Shown in pieces: positions 52,600-60,862 of a DNA stretch of 64,000 nt (within the stretch, counting starts at the first letter, position 1; each line of letters starts with the position of its first letter). Under the pieces are notes generated by a model. The model was not told the DNA's origin, ran no database searches, and worked only from the letters and a program-made list of their open reading frames with translations. This stretch comes from Arthrobacter crystallopoietes (GTDB lineage Bacteria > Actinomycetota > Actinomycetes > Actinomycetales > Micrococcaceae), in contig NZ_CP018863.1 in the NCBI RefSeq assembly GCF_002849715.1, positions 2,542,001-2,606,000 of the forward strand, written 5' to 3'. The translations under genes were made by a program, and so were the position numbers.

Positions 52600-53763
52600 A
52601 TGGGAAACCGCCTAGCGAAGCCAGCTGCTGTCTCTGCCCGCGTTCTCCTCGCCGCCGGTCTCGGCGCGCTGGGATGGACGTTCTTTTCAACAACGACGGC
52701 GGCTGCTTCCGACGAATCCGCCGGTCTGACGGCTGTCGAAACGGCGCTTCAAGCAGCGGAAAAACCGGCCGCAGAATTGACCGATCCCGCAGTTGCAGCG
52801 GTCAACGCAGTGGTCGGTCAAGCCACTCCTGATCCGTCCGGGACCCCGGCGCCTGCAGCCCAGCCGGCTCCGGCTGATCTTGGTGTAATTCAGGAAGTCG
52901 GGGCCGCCGTCGAGGATGCCGCACCCGTAATCGAGGCCCCGGCGACGGAAGCCGTCCAACCGGTCGTGCCGGCGGCGGAGACCGTGGTCCAGGAACTGGA
53001 TGCCACGGTGGAGCATCTCGATGCAGCCGTGCAGGACGCAGGTCTGCCCGCCGTCCTGCCGGAGCAGCCCCTGAATACTGTCACTGACGCCGTCGTCGGC
53101 CAGTTGGATGGTGCCGTTGACGTTGTCACCGCCCCCATCGAGGTAATCACTGCTCCTGTTGAACAAGTGCTCGAACCGGTGACCGACGAACTCAGCCCCG
53201 CCGTCCCGATTTTGCCCGAGTCTCCAGCAGTTCCTGTCACGGACTCGGAGCCTGCCCCCGCAGAGCCAACACCGGCCGAGCCTGCAGCGGAGCCGGTGCC
53301 TACCCAGGCAGAACCTGCCTCGCCGGTTGTTGAGACGAGCCCGAAGAAACCCTCTGGCTCGACTGGAGTCGAAGAGGCGCCAGACCGGACAGCAGGCCAA
53401 GAAATTTCATTCCCCTCGGATGGTCCGGAAGGATCCGTTGGGGTTGCGGAGGCCGTCGATCTCCAAGCTCAGCCTCCCAGCATGGACATTGTGCAGCTCC
53501 CGGCACCCGATGCTGCTGCCGGCATCAGCCGGGCCACTGAAGTTCCTTCCCCAACAGCGGGGCCAATTCCGGTGGCTGCGTTCCCGGCCACGAGCGGTGG
53601 TTCGTCAGGTGGTGGCGGCGGTGGATCTGCCGGCCACGGATCGGCGGATGCTTACCTGACGGGCGGGAAATACCAGTGGGTCGCCGCTGGCCTGGCCCAC
53701 AGGGCCGAATCTGTAGCTCTGCCTGCGTCGCCGGTGTTTGATCCCGGCTCGACGCCTGACTGA
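52600..53763 (+). CDS. Secreted Ala/Pro/Val-rich low-complexity protein
   Basis: Predicted 387-residue exported protein. A positively charged start and hydrophobic run end at about residue 38 (TTTAAASD), a good signal peptide. The mature part is dominated by Val, Ala, Pro, Glu and Asp with repeated patterns of VVTAPIEVITAPVEQVLEP type and long amphipathic helices. Near 350 comes a Gly/Ser linker (GGSSGGGGGGSAGHG), then a short end with DPGSTPD at the terminus. No LPXTG sorting motif, membrane anchor or enzyme motif is visible. ATG 52600 follows a GGGGGAGGGGG. A surface or wall-associated filler is possible; function unknown. Confidence 0.7.
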   Translation: MGNRLAKPAAVSARVLLAAGLGALGWTFFSTTTAAASDESAGLTAVETALQAAEKPAAELTDPAVAAVNAVVGQATPDPSGTPAPAAQPAPADLGVIQEVGAAVEDAAPVIEAPATEAVQPVVPAAETVVQELDATVEHLDAAVQDAGLPAVLPEQPLNTVTDAVVGQLDGAVDVVTAPIEVITAPVEQVLEPVTDELSPAVPILPESPAVPVTDSEPAPAEPTPAEPAAEPVPTQAEPASPVVETSPKKPSGSTGVEEAPDRTAGQEISFPSDGPEGSVGVAEAVDLQAQPPSMDIVQLPAPDAAAGISRATEVPSPTAGPIPVAAFPATSGGSSGGGGGGSAGHGSADAYLTGGKYQWVAAGLAHRAESVALPASPVFDPGSTPD

Positions 53764-54149
53764 TCTTCTTCCTGCTGCGCCGGGCTTCCGGCGGCCGGTT
53801 TCTGCAGGTCGATCCCCAGCGCCCGCGTCCATGTCGCCGCGCCAACCGGTCCGAGCAGCTAACCCTTTCTCCCCTTAGGCAGCGCTTCTAGCAGCCCTGG
53901 ATATCCATCCGTGGCTACATCGTGCCCTCCTGACCTCTGGTTTACAGCCGTGCCGGCCGTCTGCCTGAAGTGTTTGCGTGGCAATCGATTCCCGTCCGCG
54001 TCTTGACGCGGACCCCTGAACATCTAGCGGGATATCCTCCGCGGCCTCCCCGAACCCCTCGAAAGGGTGAATTCAGATGACTAAAGCTTGGGATTGGTGA
54101 AAACAGACCAGCACCGCATTCCGCGCCCGTCTACGGAATGCGGTGCTGC
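53764..54149. other. Intergenic region with hairpins between convergent genes
   Basis: This 386-base stretch between the secreted protein and the aminotransferase contains no convincing gene. CGCCGG-GCTT-CCGGCG (53778-53793) followed by GCCGGTTT is a candidate terminator for the secreted protein. GTCCGCGT-CTTG-ACGCGGAC (53994-54013) is a perfect 8-base stem with a 4-base loop. The aminotransferase terminator is listed separately. Confidence 0.55.
54109..54148 (-). terminator. Rho-independent terminator of the aminotransferase gene
   Basis: CAGCACCGCATTCCG (54109-54123) and CGGAATGCGGTGCTG (54134-54148) form a perfect 15-base stem around a 10-base loop. On the minus strand it follows the stop at 54150 by one base and is itself followed by GTCTGTTTTC. 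Confidence 0.85.
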
Positions 54150-55385
54150 CTACCCGCTGGACTCCGCCTCCTCGATAGCGGTGCGGAAGATCGGCAGGCT
54201 GCGTTCAATCATGTCTTCGTTGGCCGTCAGCGATATGCGGAAGAAGCCCGGTGTCTCGAACATGACGCCCGGAAAGACGAAGACATCCTTGGCCGCCAGT
54301 CTTTCGGTGAAAGCCATGTCGTAGGGCACGGGGGATTCCATGTAGAGGTAAAAGGAGCCTTCCGATCTCTTCGCCTTGTAGCCCATCCCTGCCAAGGCAT
54401 CCACCATGACGTCGCGTTTGCGCTGCAACCGGCCGACGTCGATGGAGAACGTTTCCAGCTGCGGCAGCGCATATTGAAGCGTCGCATTGGGATAGACCCA
54501 GCCCGTGGCCAATTGCAGTGCCTGGATGACAGCCTGGAGCTGGTCCCGGTCGGGCATCGTGGGCGGAAGGGCGAGGTAACCGATCCGCTCGCCGGGCGCG
54601 AGGTGGGTCTTGCCATACGAATAGGCCAACAGTGTGAACGGGTAGAACTCCACCGGACTGTGAAAGCGCAGGCCGTCGTAGACGATCCGGTTGTAGGCCT
54701 CGTCGGAGACAAGGTAGATGCGGCGGCCGTTCCGGGCCGAGGCCTCCTCCAGCAGCGCGGCCAGCCTGGCCAGCAGTTCCGGCGGGTAAATGCGGCCGGT
54801 GGGATTGTTGGGCGAGTTGATGATCACCACGTGCGTCCGCGGCGTGATGGCCCCGGCGATCGCGTCCAGATCGAGGTCGAAGGTTTCGGGATTGATCCTG
54901 ACCTTCACTGGTGTCAGTCCGGACTCCACGAGGATCGGCTCGTAGCAGAACCACGGCGGCAGGCTGTAGATAACCTCGTCACCGGGGTCGGTCACGGCTT
55001 TCAACGCCAACGCGATGGCAGTGAAGCCTCCGGTGGAGAGATAGATGTGCTCGGGCTCGAAGGGCACGTCCAGGAGCCGCTGCAGCGAAGCCGCCGCAGC
55101 ATCCTGGGCCTCCGGCAGGTTGGTTTTGTACGCGAACCACTCGTTGTTCCGCGGTGTCAGCACGTCCCGCAGCGCAGTCACGTACTCGTCCTGAGGCATC
55201 TGGTGGGGATTGCCGAAGCCGAAATCGCAGGCGGTCGGCTCGAACTTGCGGCGCGCATAGAGCGAGTTGTTCAGGAACGTGTTGATCAGTTGGTAGGACG
55301 GGATGGCTGCGATGGCCGCTGCCCGTTGCGAAGCTGCAGTTCCCGGTGCCCCGGAAGCGTGTACGCCGGATTGTGCCGTGGTCAT
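54150..55385 (-). CDS. Class I/II PLP-dependent aminotransferase
   Basis: Predicted 411-residue fold-type I aminotransferase. Diagnostic parts: IINSPNNPTGRIYPPELL (near 190-207), SDEAYNRIVYDG (near 222-235) and the PLP lysine in AYSYGKTHLAPGERIGYLAL (near 250-265). It makes or degrades an amino acid with a 2-oxo acid as partner; a class close to aspartate/alanine-type enzymes is likely. It lies 144 bases downstream of the MocR gene on the same strand. A strong terminator follows. Confidence 0.87.
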   Translation of the reverse strand: MTTAQSGVHASGAPGTAASQRAAAIAAIPSYQLINTFLNNSLYARRKFEPTACDFGFGNPHQMPQDEYVTALRDVLTPRNNEWFAYKTNLPEAQDAAAASLQRLLDVPFEPEHIYLSTGGFTAIALALKAVTDPGDEVIYSLPPWFCYEPILVESGLTPVKVRINPETFDLDLDAIAGAITPRTHVVIINSPNNPTGRIYPPELLARLAALLEEASARNGRRIYLVSDEAYNRIVYDGLRFHSPVEFYPFTLLAYSYGKTHLAPGERIGYLALPPTMPDRDQLQAVIQALQLATGWVYPNATLQYALPQLETFSIDVGRLQRKRDVMVDALAGMGYKAKRSEGSFYLYMESPVPYDMAFTERLAAKDVFVFPGVMFETPGFFRISLTANEDMIERSLPIFRTAIEEAESSG

Positions 55386-55529
55386 GGGATTGTCCTTCGA
55401 TGCCGTGCCGATCGGGTCGGCGGACTGATGACTTCCCGTGCCGGAGCCCCCAGCGGCGGCGGTACGTTATATGTTCCTCCGGACCATCCCTACAGACAAC
55501 GCATTCCCATTGCCCGGAGAACCCCCGGA

Positions 55530-56948
55530 TTACGCCACCTCGTGCCAGGCTGCCACGATGCCGGGAACGGCACGTTCGAGTTCCTCGTGCGGAAGCGCAA
55601 ACGGGGTGCGGATCCAGTGTTCCAGTCCATGGTCTTCGACGGCGAACACGGATCCGGGAGCCAGCAGGACCCCGTGCCGTGCGGCGGCCTCGGCCAGGAC
55701 GGTCGAGCGGGGCGCTGGCAGGTTCCACCATAACGACAGCCCGCCGGCAGGCAGGTTCGCCTTCCAACCGGGAAGCTGATCGCTGAGTGTGGCATGAAGC
55801 CAGTCCCGCTCCGCGCGGATACGCTTGCGGGATTCATCGGGCAATCCGTTCCCGGTCTGCAGCATGCGCGTGAGGACCAGCTGTTCGAGCACGGGCGCGC
55901 CGAGGTCCAGTGAAGTGCGCATGCTGGTCACTGCGCCCTGCAACGACCTGGGGCAGCGGATCCAGCCCAGCCGCAGGCCTCCCCAATGTGATTTGCTGGC
56001 GCTGCCGATGGAGACGATGCGATCCGAGTATACGGCCATCGGTTTGACGTCGGGCTCGCGGTCCCACCAGAGATCGACGGCGGTCTCATCGACGATTCCT
56101 ACCGTCTTGGCTGCATCCAGCTGCCGTGCCCAGCGTTCGCGGCCTTCGTTGTCCAGCAGGGTTCCGGTGGGATTGTGGAAGTCGGGCAGGCAGAGCATCG
56201 CCGCCGGTTGGATCCGCCGCAGCGCCTGGCCCACCGCCTCCAGATCCGTTCCGTCCGGGCCGATGGGAACGGCGGACACCCGCGCCCCGTGGTGCCGGAG
56301 CGATGCGATGGTGTTGGGATAGCTTGGACTTTCCGCCAGCACCCGGGAGCCGGGAGGCAGTACCGCGCGGATCACGGCGGCGAAGCCGGCCAGAGCACCA
56401 TTGGTAACGACAATCTGTTCCGGCGAGGTCTCCAATCCGCGCTGCCGGTACATCCGGGCGATCTCGCTGCGCAGCTCCGGCAGGCCCAGCGGGAAGTAGC
56501 CCATGCCGGAAATGTAGGCAGGCAGCTGAGCCATGGCCGCTTCGTAGTGCTCCACCATGCCGACAGGCGCGGATGGCGCGGCACAAGTCAGATCCACCGC
56601 ATGGCGCCCGGCTGCGTCCAGCTCGATGGCGCCGTCGGGCATCGGTTCCTGGCCACCCGACGCCGGACCGCCGGGAACCGTGATGACGGTGCCGGAACCC
56701 TGGCGCGCGGTGGCGAAGCCGCGGTCCCGCAGCTCCGAGTAGGCCCGCGAAACCGTGGTGCGGCTCAGGCCCAGCTCCGTGACCAGTTCGCGCTCGCTCG
56801 GCAGGACCGTTCCGTGGAGCATCCGCCCATTGGCCACCAACCGGCGGATGCCGCGGGCCAGCGAGGCGTACGCGGGCCCTTCCTCCGCCAGCGGGCCGAT
56901 CATCGAGTGCAGCCGCGTGGCGGAGACCCGCCGGTTCTGTACATCCAT
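55530..56948 (-). CDS. MocR-type regulator (GntR helix-turn-helix plus aminotransferase-like domain)
   Basis: Predicted 472-residue PLP-binding regulator. Residues about 15-85 are a GntR winged helix (LPSERELVTELGLSRTTVSR then AYSELRDRGFATARQGSGT); residues 120-460 are an aminotransferase fold with SPSYPNTIASLRHHG, LPDFHNPTG and the Lys of SIGSASKSHWGGLRLG. Such proteins sense PLP and an amino compound. ATG 56948 is chosen because codons above it enter the promoter of the divergent yczE-like gene. The MocR/YczE divergent pair is a known arrangement (YczR type), so it most likely controls the membrane protein. Confidence 0.87.
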   Translation of the reverse strand: MDVQNRRVSATRLHSMIGPLAEEGPAYASLARGIRRLVANGRMLHGTVLPSERELVTELGLSRTTVSRAYSELRDRGFATARQGSGTVITVPGGPASGGQEPMPDGAIELDAAGRHAVDLTCAAPSAPVGMVEHYEAAMAQLPAYISGMGYFPLGLPELRSEIARMYRQRGLETSPEQIVVTNGALAGFAAVIRAVLPPGSRVLAESPSYPNTIASLRHHGARVSAVPIGPDGTDLEAVGQALRRIQPAAMLCLPDFHNPTGTLLDNEGRERWARQLDAAKTVGIVDETAVDLWWDREPDVKPMAVYSDRIVSIGSASKSHWGGLRLGWIRCPRSLQGAVTSMRTSLDLGAPVLEQLVLTRMLQTGNGLPDESRKRIRAERDWLHATLSDQLPGWKANLPAGGLSLWWNLPAPRSTVLAEAAARHGVLLAPGSVFAVEDHGLEHWIRTPFALPHEELERAVPGIVAAWHEVA

Positions 56949-56989
56949 GTGGCCATTCTCTCGCAATTGGCTATTTTTTAGAAGGCCAC
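56949..56989. promoter_or_regulatory. MocR/YczE divergent control region with repeats
   Basis: TGGCCATTCTC (56950-56960) and TGGCTATTTTT (56968-56978) form a direct repeat 18 bases apart, the arrangement MocR proteins commonly bind. GTGGCC (56949-56954) and GGCCAC (56984-56989) also form an inverted repeat. The two genes start at 56948 and 57010, so the whole control region is 61 bases. Confidence 0.5.
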
Positions 56990-57009
56990 TTTGAGGGAGT
57001 ATTGATGCC

Positions 57010-57765
57010 ATGAGCACGGACGCAAGCCCCGACACCACCACTGATCTCAATACCCAGCCAACGACGACGACGGCGGCCGCAGCCAAGCGGCGCTTCAGGG
57101 GCGGCAGCATCGAGCTCAGCAATCTCAGCCCGCTTGAACAGCTCAAGGCGGGGCGCCTGCCGCGCCGTTTGGTGCAGCTGTTCATCGGCCTGAGCCTGTA
57201 CGGGCTGGCGATGGCAGCGTTTGTCCGGGCCGGCGTCGGGCTTGATCCCTGGGACGTGTTCCACTACGGCATCGCCGAGCGGGTCAACCTCAGCCTCGGC
57301 ACCGTGGTCATTATTGTGGGCTTCCTGGTCCTGCTGCTCTGGATTCCGCTGAAGCAATGGCCGGGACTCGGTACCGTCGCTAACGTCGTCTGGATCGGTG
57401 TCGCCACGGATGTCGGGCTGCATTTCATTCCCGCGGCAGATCATCCCGCCAGCCAGTGGGGCCTGTTCGCCGTGGCGCTGGTGTTCAACGGGCTGGCCGG
57501 AGCGCTCTACATCGGCAGCCAGTTCGGCCCCGGGCCGCGCGACGGGCTCATGACCGGATTGCACCAGCGCACCGGACTCAGCCTGCGGCTGGTCCGCACC
57601 GGCATCGAACTTGCCGTCCTGGCCGCCGGTTGGCTGCTCGGCGGCATCGTTGGTTTCGGTACCCTGGCCTATGCGCTGCTGATCGGGCCGTTCACGCAGT
57701 TCTTCATGCGCTGGTCTATCGTGCAGCTGGACCGTCCGTCCCTCGAACCGGCGGCGAAGCAGTAG
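57010..57765 (+). CDS. YczE/YitT-like integral membrane protein
   Basis: Predicted 251-residue membrane protein. A hydrophilic N-terminal 50 residues (Thr/Ala/Arg-rich) precedes about five to six helices, with LVQLFIGLSLYGLAMAAFVR and GVGLDPWDVFHYGIAE, GPGPRDGLMTGLHQRTGLS and FGTLAYALLIGPFTQFF, the blocks of the YczE family. Molecular activity is unknown. Divergent from the MocR gene, which fits the YczR-yczE arrangement described for MocR regulators. Confidence 0.82.
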   Translation: MSTDASPDTTTDLNTQPTTTTAAAAKRRFRGGSIELSNLSPLEQLKAGRLPRRLVQLFIGLSLYGLAMAAFVRAGVGLDPWDVFHYGIAERVNLSLGTVVIIVGFLVLLLWIPLKQWPGLGTVANVVWIGVATDVGLHFIPAADHPASQWGLFAVALVFNGLAGALYIGSQFGPGPRDGLMTGLHQRTGLSLRLVRTGIELAVLAAGWLLGGIVGFGTLAYALLIGPFTQFFMRWSIVQLDRPSLEPAAKQ

Positions 57766-57784
57766 CCTCGCTGCCGCCTTGGCA

Positions 57785-58288
57785 CTAACGTCCAGTCACG
57801 GCACGGACCATGCCATCGAACGCGGACAGGCCAAGGTCCCCGTGCATGGCAGTAATCGTGACTTCGGTGTCAGCGCCGGTCTCACTCCCCACATCCAAGT
57901 TCCGCATCACGATTGCGAAGCTTTGGTTGCCGTCCTGCAGGCTGATCATCTGCCCGGCGCGAAGCAGGGACCCTTGGGAATACGAGATCCGCAAATTGCT
58001 GTGCAAGTCCCGATTCAGCGTTTCATTGACGGTAGTTTCGTATCGCGTGATGCTCCTTCGCCGAAGCGTGATTCCGCGCAGGCAGGCAAGGATCATGAGT
58101 GCAAAGACGATCAGGCCGGAAACAACACCTGGTACACCGACGACTGGGGCAACAATCTGGCAGATGACAGCCGCCATGGCGAGTGGTTTCATCCCCTGCA
58201 TTGCGCTAGGGCCTTTGCAGACCGGAAGGCAGAGAACGGCGGTCACCGTCGGTTCACCGGCGTCGCTCGGATTTCCCTTTTCTATCAT
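57785..58288 (-). CDS. Hypothetical membrane protein
   Basis: Predicted 167-residue protein. Two hydrophobic segments lie near residues 35-50 and 52-70 (MAAVICQIVAPVVGVPGVVS then LIVFALMILACLRG), then a cationic RRRS and a soluble mainly beta-type C-terminal half (LRISYSQGSLLRAGQMISLQ). ATG 58288 follows AAGGAG by five bases and overlaps the TGA of the upstream gene by four (ATGA), better than the in-frame GTG two codons earlier. No family is recognised. It is coupled to the coiled-coil gene, so the two probably act together. Confidence 0.65.
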   Translation of the reverse strand: MIEKGNPSDAGEPTVTAVLCLPVCKGPSAMQGMKPLAMAAVICQIVAPVVGVPGVVSGLIVFALMILACLRGITLRRRSITRYETTVNETLNRDLHSNLRISYSQGSLLRAGQMISLQDGNQSFAIVMRNLDVGSETGADTEVTITAMHGDLGLSAFDGMVRAVTGR

Positions 58289-58827
58289 GACCACTCCTTC
58301 AACTCCGCCAGGGCTTCAGCTTCGTGAACGAGCCGCAGCGCTTCGCGCAGTTCGGGCTGATCAGTATTCGCCGCATTCGGCAGCGGTTCCCCAATAGCGG
58401 CGAGCGAGGCCAGATGGGCGTGTCCCTCAGCAAGTTGTTGGGCCACGTCCAGCCGATGACGAGCAGCGAGAAGCTGGTCGCGCACGACTTCCAGTTTGTT
58501 GGTCCGCTCGAGTTCCTGACAGTACCGCTCACACCAAAATTCCCGGTTCGTCCTAACGGTGTTGAGCATTTTCGTTCCGGTTTCAAGCAAACCGAGGACA
58601 CGGGGATCGCTCTGGTCGGCGCTCCGCAGTGTCTTCAGGCTTGTTTCGTACCCTCTGGTGATTGCGTCATAGTGGCCGTAGGTGGCCCGTGCCGATTCCA
58701 GCGCAGGAGCGAGCTCGAATGTAGTAGCGTCGATCGCGTCGATAGCAGCGTTGAGCCGCTGTCTTATCTGGGTAGGACTGCCGGTGGCCTGGCTGCTGGT
58801 CTCGCGATAGATCACAGCTTCACCCAA
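58285..58827 (-). CDS. Hypothetical helical protein
   Basis: Predicted about 180-residue soluble protein with mostly helical sequence; long heptad-like stretches (QELERTNKLEVVRDQLLAAR, LDVAQQLAEGHAHLASLAAI) suggest a coiled coil. There is no signal peptide or recognised motif. The start is uncertain: TTG 58827 opens the frame and GTG 58815 is an alternative. It stands 61 bases after the stop of the HNH nuclease gene and is coupled to the following membrane protein gene. Confidence 0.6.
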   Translation of the reverse strand: MGEAVIYRETSSQATGSPTQIRQRLNAAIDAIDATTFELAPALESARATYGHYDAITRGYETSLKTLRSADQSDPRVLGLLETGTKMLNTVRTNREFWCERYCQELERTNKLEVVRDQLLAARHRLDVAQQLAEGHAHLASLAAIGEPLPNAANTDQPELREALRLVHEAEALAELKEWS

Positions 58828-58888
58828 TCCAACTGCCGCATAATGACCCAGAAGTGGTCCAGGGAGACTTCCGCAGGTACGCCCATCG

Positions 58889-59542
58889 TCAGACCTTGGT
58901 GACGGTGATGGTTGTTTTGGCGCAGGAATCGGCGTACCTGATCAGGGCCTTCTTCTCAGTACTGTCCACCTTGAGCCCCCAGCGGACCTTCATCGCCACC
59001 CAGTCCGCCACGTACTTGCAGCGGTTCTTCGGCGGCATCCACGCCTCTGGACCCTTGGCTTGTTTTGCAGAGTTCAGAGCGGACGTCTGGGCGCTGAGTG
59101 CCCGGCCGTCGCCGAGGTCGTTGTAGAAGGCGACACGACGGGACTGGGACCAGTAGCGTGCCCCGGATCCCCAGGCTTCATGCACCGGGACAAGGTGGTC
59201 GATCTGCACCGCCGACGCCGAGTAGTGCGTGCGGTTGTCCCAGTTGGTTACCCATTTGCCTGTGCGGACCGTGCACCCCTTGGACGTGGTGTACTTTGTC
59301 CGGACCTTGGACTCCTGGATCAGGACCTCGGCCCTGGTGTTCTGGCAGTCCCGGTTCGTGTCCTTCCAAGATCCGAAGTAGCGGTCCCGGTCATAGCCGG
59401 TGTTCCGCTCCACGGCCACCGGCAGGGCACGTGCAGCCGACCGCAGTGACGCCTTATAGACAGTGGCTGCCTCGGCCGGAACGGCGAGTCCTGCAACCAG
59501 AAGAAGGGCTGCCACAACGGCAGCAAGAAGTTTCCCCAACAT
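58889..59542 (-). CDS. Secreted HNH nuclease (DUF1524/GmrSD type)
   Basis: Predicted 217-residue exported protein. A signal peptide ends near residue 26 (VPAEA). The mature part contains the DUF1524 HNH region IDHLVPVHEAWGSGARYWSQ (D115-H116 and on), LNSAKQAKGPEAWMPPKNRC (near 156-175) and CKYVADWVAMKVRWGLKVD, which are typical for actinobacterial secreted nucleases, and extra cysteines at 66 and 90 that could form a disulphide. It should degrade DNA or RNA outside the cell. The start MLGKLL at 59542 is preferred over 59575. A hairpin (59559-59590) precedes it. Confidence 0.82.
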   Translation of the reverse strand: MLGKLLAAVVAALLLVAGLAVPAEAATVYKASLRSAARALPVAVERNTGYDRDRYFGSWKDTNRDCQNTRAEVLIQESKVRTKYTTSKGCTVRTGKWVTNWDNRTHYSASAVQIDHLVPVHEAWGSGARYWSQSRRVAFYNDLGDGRALSAQTSALNSAKQAKGPEAWMPPKNRCKYVADWVAMKVRWGLKVDSTEKKALIRYADSCAKTTITVTKV

Positions 59543-59558
59543 AACAAGTCCCCAAACT

Positions 59559-59590
59559 TGATAACCCCAAAGCACGTAATGCGTGCGGTT
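59559..59590. repeat. Bulged hairpin before the HNH nuclease gene
   Basis: ATAACC (59559-59564) pairs with GGTTAT (59585-59590) and GCACG (59570-59574) with CGTGC (59580-59584), leaving a five-base bulge. It is just ahead of the nuclease start and may be an operator or a structured 5' leader. Confidence 0.4.
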
Positions 59591-59658
59591 ATACGATACA
59601 GGTCAGGGACGGTTTGCGATATGCCTACCGCGGAGCGATCCGCTGGTTGCCGCCCCTC

Positions 59659-59690
59659 TGGTTGCCCGGACTCTGGAGCCCAGGCAACCA
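59659..59690 (-). terminator. Hairpin downstream of the acyl-CoA dehydrogenase
   Basis: TGGTTGCC (59659-59666) pairs perfectly with GGCAACCA (59683-59690), and an outer, imperfect GGTTGCCGCCC/GGGCGGTTACC pairing surrounds it. It follows the stop at 59704 by 13 bases and should separate the CoA operon from the nuclease gene. No T-run is present. Confidence 0.5.
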
Positions 59691-59703
59691 AAGCGGCGGG
59701 CGG

Positions 59704-60858
59704 TTACCGGAAGGCAGGCGTGCCGGTGATCTTGTTGCCCAGGATCAAGGTGTGGACCTCGTCGGTGCCTTCGTAGGTGCGCACGGATTCGAGGTTATTG
59801 GCGTGGCGCAGCGGCGAGTAGTCCAAGGTGATGCCGTTGCCGCCGAGCATGGCCCGGGCGTCGCGGCAGATCTGGATCGCCTCGCGGCAGTTGTTCAGCT
59901 TACCGACGGAGATCTGGTAGGGCTCGAGCGTCCCGGCGTCCTTCAGGCGGCCGATCTGTAGCGCGACGAGCATGCCCTTGTTGATCTCCAGCGCCATGTT
60001 GACCAGTTTTTCCTGCGTCAGCTGGTACCCGGAGAGCGGCTTGCCGAACTGCAGGCGCTCCTTGGAGTACTCCAGCGCTGCTAGGTAACTGTCGCGGGCT
60101 GCGCCCATCGCACCCCAGATGATCCCGTAGCGGGCTTCGTTCAGGCACTCGAACGGTCCGCGCAGGCCTTTCGCATTCGGCAGCATCGCCGACGCGGGCA
60201 GCCGCACGTCGTCCAGCGCGATGTCGCACTGGATGGAGGCGCGCATCGAGAGCTTCTGCGTTATCGGCGTTGCGACAAAGCCCGGCGTATCGGTCGGAAC
60301 CACAAAGCCGCGGACGCCGTCGTCGGTCATCGCCCAGATAATCGCGACCTGCGCCACCGAGGCCAGGCCGATCCAGCGCTTGGCGCCGTTGATGACCCAG
60401 TCGTCGCCGTCGCGCTTTGCAAAGGTGGCCATCGAACCCGGGTCCGATCCCGCCGTCGGTTCCGTCAGACCGAAACAGCCGATCGCTTCGCCGGCAGCCA
60501 TGCGCGGCAGCCACTCGTTCTTCTGTTCCTCGGAGCCGTGCTTGGCGATGGCGCTCATGGCCAACGAACCCTGAACGCTCACAAAAGTGCGCAGGCCCGA
60601 ATCGCCTGCTTCCAGCTCCAGCGCGGCGAGTCCGTACTCCACCGAGCTGCGGCCCGGGCAGCCGTAACCCTTGATGTGCATGCCGAGCAGCCCGAGTTCG
60701 GCCATTTTCGGCACGATCTCCAGCGGGAACTCCGCTTTCTCGTACCAGCCGGCGATGTTCGGCTTGATCTCGGAATCCACGAAGGACCGAACGCTATCGC
60801 GGAGGGAGAGCTCCTCGGGGGAGAGGAGGGAGTCGATGGATAAAAGATCTGCGGTCAT
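59704..60858 (-). CDS. Acyl-CoA dehydrogenase, glutaryl-CoA dehydrogenase-like
   Basis: Predicted 384-residue FAD enzyme of the acyl-CoA dehydrogenase family. The pattern GCFGLTEPTAGSDPGSM and WINGAKRWIGLASVA-like flavin site, and the catalytic Glu in TYEGTDEVHTLILG near the C-terminus, match the glutaryl-CoA dehydrogenase group, which also decarboxylates. ATG 60858 starts four bases after the CoA-transferase stop, so the two are co-translated. Context with a CoA-transferase supports glutarate or a branched dicarboxylate as substrate. Confidence 0.85.
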   Translation of the reverse strand: MTADLLSIDSLLSPEELSLRDSVRSFVDSEIKPNIAGWYEKAEFPLEIVPKMAELGLLGMHIKGYGCPGRSSVEYGLAALELEAGDSGLRTFVSVQGSLAMSAIAKHGSEEQKNEWLPRMAAGEAIGCFGLTEPTAGSDPGSMATFAKRDGDDWVINGAKRWIGLASVAQVAIIWAMTDDGVRGFVVPTDTPGFVATPITQKLSMRASIQCDIALDDVRLPASAMLPNAKGLRGPFECLNEARYGIIWGAMGAARDSYLAALEYSKERLQFGKPLSGYQLTQEKLVNMALEINKGMLVALQIGRLKDAGTLEPYQISVGKLNNCREAIQICRDARAMLGGNGITLDYSPLRHANNLESVRTYEGTDEVHTLILGNKITGTPAFR

Positions 60859-60862
60859 GGTT

